Of a stretch of DNA of 64,000 bases, positions 61,201 through 64,000 are shown piece after piece. Under the pieces are notes generated by a model. That model ran no database searches, was not told the origin of the DNA, and worked only from the letters and a program-made list of their open reading frames with translations. Source of the DNA: Oreocharis arfaki (lineage: Eukaryota; Chordata; Aves; Passeriformes; Paramythiidae); contig VZRR01008008.1 of the NCBI GenBank assembly GCA_013398015.1, positions 310,768-374,767 of the forward strand. Direction: 5' to 3'. Each line of letters begins with the position of its first letter. The first letter of the stretch is position 1. The position numbers and the translations under genes were made by a program.

Positions 61201-64000
61201 ATCCCGGTGAGCAGAGGAGTCAGTGAAACGTGAGTGTTTTCAGGTTTTGGTCCACACTCATAGCTAGAAACTGTTCACTTGGAAGTGAAGCTCCTTTTCC
61301 ACTGGAAATGACTCATTGTTGACTAATGATGCCCTCACCCAGGCAAGGGCTCTTCCTCCTCAGTGTTCATTAGCGTAGGCATGAAGACACACACCCAGAC
61401 CAAGATTGGTGCTGCTCAGGGACAGCACAAGCATGTGAAAAGAAATCTAAAAGCAACCAGTGTTCCTGCCCCGTGAATTTCAGGGGTTCTTCACTTGTTC
61501 CTCATATGAGAGATCCAGCTCAGAGTCCAGCATACTCCCTGTCCAGTATATACAGCATGTTGAGTCCTGTAAAATGTCCACTGTCCTGGGAGAGGAAAGG
61601 AGGAGAAAGAAATAGGCCAAAATGGAAAGGTGTGACTATTTCTGGATTGCTGCAGGGAAACAATTTCACTAGTTTTCATCATTTTGATGAGTGCTGCACT
61701 AGGCTGGTGTCACAACAGCCCATAACAATTTGTTCTTGAAAGGCTTGCTCCATAAAGAGGTGATGATGTGAGTGCCAGTATTAGCTGTAACTATCCTAAA
61801 AATGACTGATCGAAAATGTAGCACCGAGTGGTTTTGACTGATGGTCCTGGTGAATGGGTGTAAAAGGCTGGAAAATACCACAACTGGGCATCAGTCTTGT
61901 TTCTTCCAAGTCCAGATCTATAATGTAGCTCAGTGCTAATGCTGTATAATGTCCACAGTTTTTACAAGATCTTTGTTCGGTTTTATTAGTTTCATTTGAT
62001 TTTATAACAAACTTTACGGTATGCTTATCAATACATCATGTTCTGGCTAACAAAAGCCTCACTGTTTCGGGTAGATCTCTCTTTTTCCTTCATGAAGCTG
62101 TAACATAGAAGCCAAGTTAAGAAGGTGACAACACCTGTTCACAATTTAAAGGAAATGAAAAGATTTTTTTCCATGGATGTAAGCATGAAATTCATACATA
62201 TATGTATGGATATATTATTTCCCCCCAATACACCATCCTGTGGCAGACTGTGGCAAACCAGAGCTGCAGCCAGTGTAAATCCGAGGCATGCAGGACATAT
62301 GGATGCATTTAGCCCACAATCCTTTGCAGATGCTTTGGAGTGTGGAGTGGCTGCTACACTCGTGCAAATAGCGAGCTGCAGCTCTGCTTGCTGCATGAAT
62401 ATTGCTTGGGAAAAAAAAAAGCAACACACAATACTAGGCAGGCTGACATTAAAACCGTGTTTGATCTGAGCAATTTATGGCTTCCTTCTGTTAAACGATA
62501 TTAATAGAAAGAGCCTCTGATCCCAGCGAGTTTGTGGTGTTCGTGTTGGGTTTTTCTCGTCAGTTTGTCTGGGGCTAAAAACATCTCTTGCCTCTGACTT
62601 TGTTAATCAGAGCTGTCTTTGTCGCAATCCTCCATAAAGGCAGTGGGCAGAATTCCTCTGTTGACAGTGCAATGCTGATGTGCTCAGCCAGAGATTTGTT
62701 CACATCTGCATATCCACAATTCTGAGAAATAGCTGTGTTTGTGAGTAAAGCCAAGGCGGTCCCTGCTCCAAGGAGGTGATGTGTGTGTGTGTGTAAGGAA
62801 GGCTTTCAAAAGGTGGTCTAGATTCCCAGTCAAGGTCTTCTGGGGCTGCAAAATAGTAGTTAAGAGTCTTTTAATTACTAGCACCCCGAGTAATGAGAAG
62901 CCATCAAGCAAATTGCAGGCCTGGTATTAGCAGCTTTTAGATATCTACCACCTTGCCAAGCATCCAAGATGACTTATCTTCTCCAAGGAGCAGGGTCTTT
63001 CTGTCAACTTCCCTACAGCTACTGCTGTCTTCCCCATTCCTGAGTTTTTCCTTGGAAGTTGTGCTCCTCCCTCTGCTTGTTTCCGAAGGGTGGGAGTGAA
63101 GGATTTGGCATGGCCTCACTGGACTCAGAGGACCCCTGAAGCTGTGTTGAACTGCATGGGCACAGTGTCTCCAGGAGGTCTGTGCCAAAGCACTGTTCCC
63201 CATTCCCTTGTGCCACCACACAGCTCTGCTGTCCTCGGTTTGCCCAGTAAATATCACAGATAGTGGGGTTTTAGCCAAATTTTCCTTTTGGTATCGGTTA
63301 ACTCAGAAATACCCAAAAGGCACACTTGTAAATTAAAGCACAGTGAAGAATATTTATTATAGAGTGAGCAGTGCCAAGTTGGACCAGTTTGTAACGTGTA
63401 GCTTGAATGTTGTTTTTGGAGACTGCTTTTTTGTGTGTAAGTGCACGTACACAGCACCTATTGCTCACATGCTGCCTCTTGATCCATGCGTGTAGATATG
63501 TTCCCTGTTAAAATGTATGGTTGCTGAGGAGGTATATTTTCACATTCCTGTAGGGTCTGGTTCTCTACCTTTCCTTTGCTGTCTTTGGCATCCACATTAA
63601 GAAAAAGATGAAAAAAGGAAAATAAAAATCAACAAAACTGCTGAAAATTAGTGTACGGACCTATTTTAAAATCCAATTTATTTTTGTTTGATGAGAGGAA
63701 GGACATATTCTGTGTTGTCCTTGATGAATAATATCATTGTGCTAGAATGCTTTGATTCTTCTTTCTTTATAATAATGTGGGTTTCACAGTCAGAAGACCT
63801 GAGTGTTTACATTATACACTTCTTGGCAATAAAATTGGAAAAGAAGAGAAAAAAAAAGTACTAATCCCAGGAGTTCTGAAACCTACACTCCTTCTTAAAC
63901 GTACCCTGTTAAAGACATTAAGTCCCTTGCAAACATCCATCTATCAGCAGTTGAGAGTTTGTAAAAGGCGTACTTTGTTCTGAACTCCCTGCCCTACTGA
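58254..64000. other. FGFRL1: Downstream intron, nothing recognised beyond simple repeats
   Basis: Contains an A13 tract near 60286, the GT array at 62781 and a GGGCCAAATCCTGC motif near 59383 of the type found in ancient amniote repeats. The part 62230-62690 has SOX/TCF-like CTTTGTT and AATCAGAG motifs. No Ig2 exon was found. Confidence 0.5.

Larger units (their letters stand above)
54884..64000 (+). other. FGFRL1: Downstream FGFRL1 intron (start; open at the right edge)
   Basis: The sequence after the Ig1 donor shows no second Ig-domain exon. That exon would be a few hundred bases with conserved Cys, Trp and YTC motifs, and no such open frame exists on the plus strand. The intron therefore extends beyond the window. 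Confidence 0.8.

Overview
The window looks like a stretch of a bird genome. It is AT-moderate, CpG-poor, intron-like DNA with several CR1 retrotransposon tails of avian type, and it holds one clear protein-coding exon. That exon (54611-54883, plus strand) encodes the first immunoglobulin-like domain of FGFRL1, fibroblast growth factor receptor-like 1. It has a good polypyrimidine tract and AG acceptor, a consensus GTGAGT donor, and phase 1 at both ends. No neighbouring FGFRL1 exon (signal peptide upstream, second Ig domain downstream) could be identified. The simplest reading is that positions 1-54610 are one very long upstream intron and 54884-64000 is the start of the next intron. I saw no rRNA, tRNA, CRISPR array, intact transposon or complete gene, and nothing bacterial.

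The introns contain a layered record of mobile elements. Relatively young CR1 3' ends lie at 8171-8650 (-), 10257-10397 (+), 19846-20004 (-), 33520-33630 (+) and 37683-37921 (-). Older layers include a decayed L2-like reverse-transcriptase fragment (38470-38640, -), old CR1/L3-like pieces (38735-38978, +; 47543-47880, -), several MIR/CORE-SINE-like fossils (4630-4745, 18440-18560, 25561-25717, 33988-34135, 58127-58253), and short palindrome-derived relics (4565-4612, 15973-16044, 23551-23588, 53463-53510). All were recognised by eye from remembered consensus patterns, so their boundaries are approximate.

Low-complexity features include a 165-bp purine-only-like AAAAG tract (32969-33132), a cluster of G-runs with quadruplex potential (9560-9680), short GT arrays and several A/T homopolymers.

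Unexplained signals worth a second look are a CpG-dense island-like segment at 42430-42920, a minus-strand stretch with coding-like third-position bias ending exactly at a CR1 junction (37922-38065), and an AT-rich segment with homeodomain-type motifs and a perfect 14-bp palindrome (about 46740-47240). I found no convincing new multi-gene system. The interest here is regulatory and fossil DNA around one developmental receptor exon.
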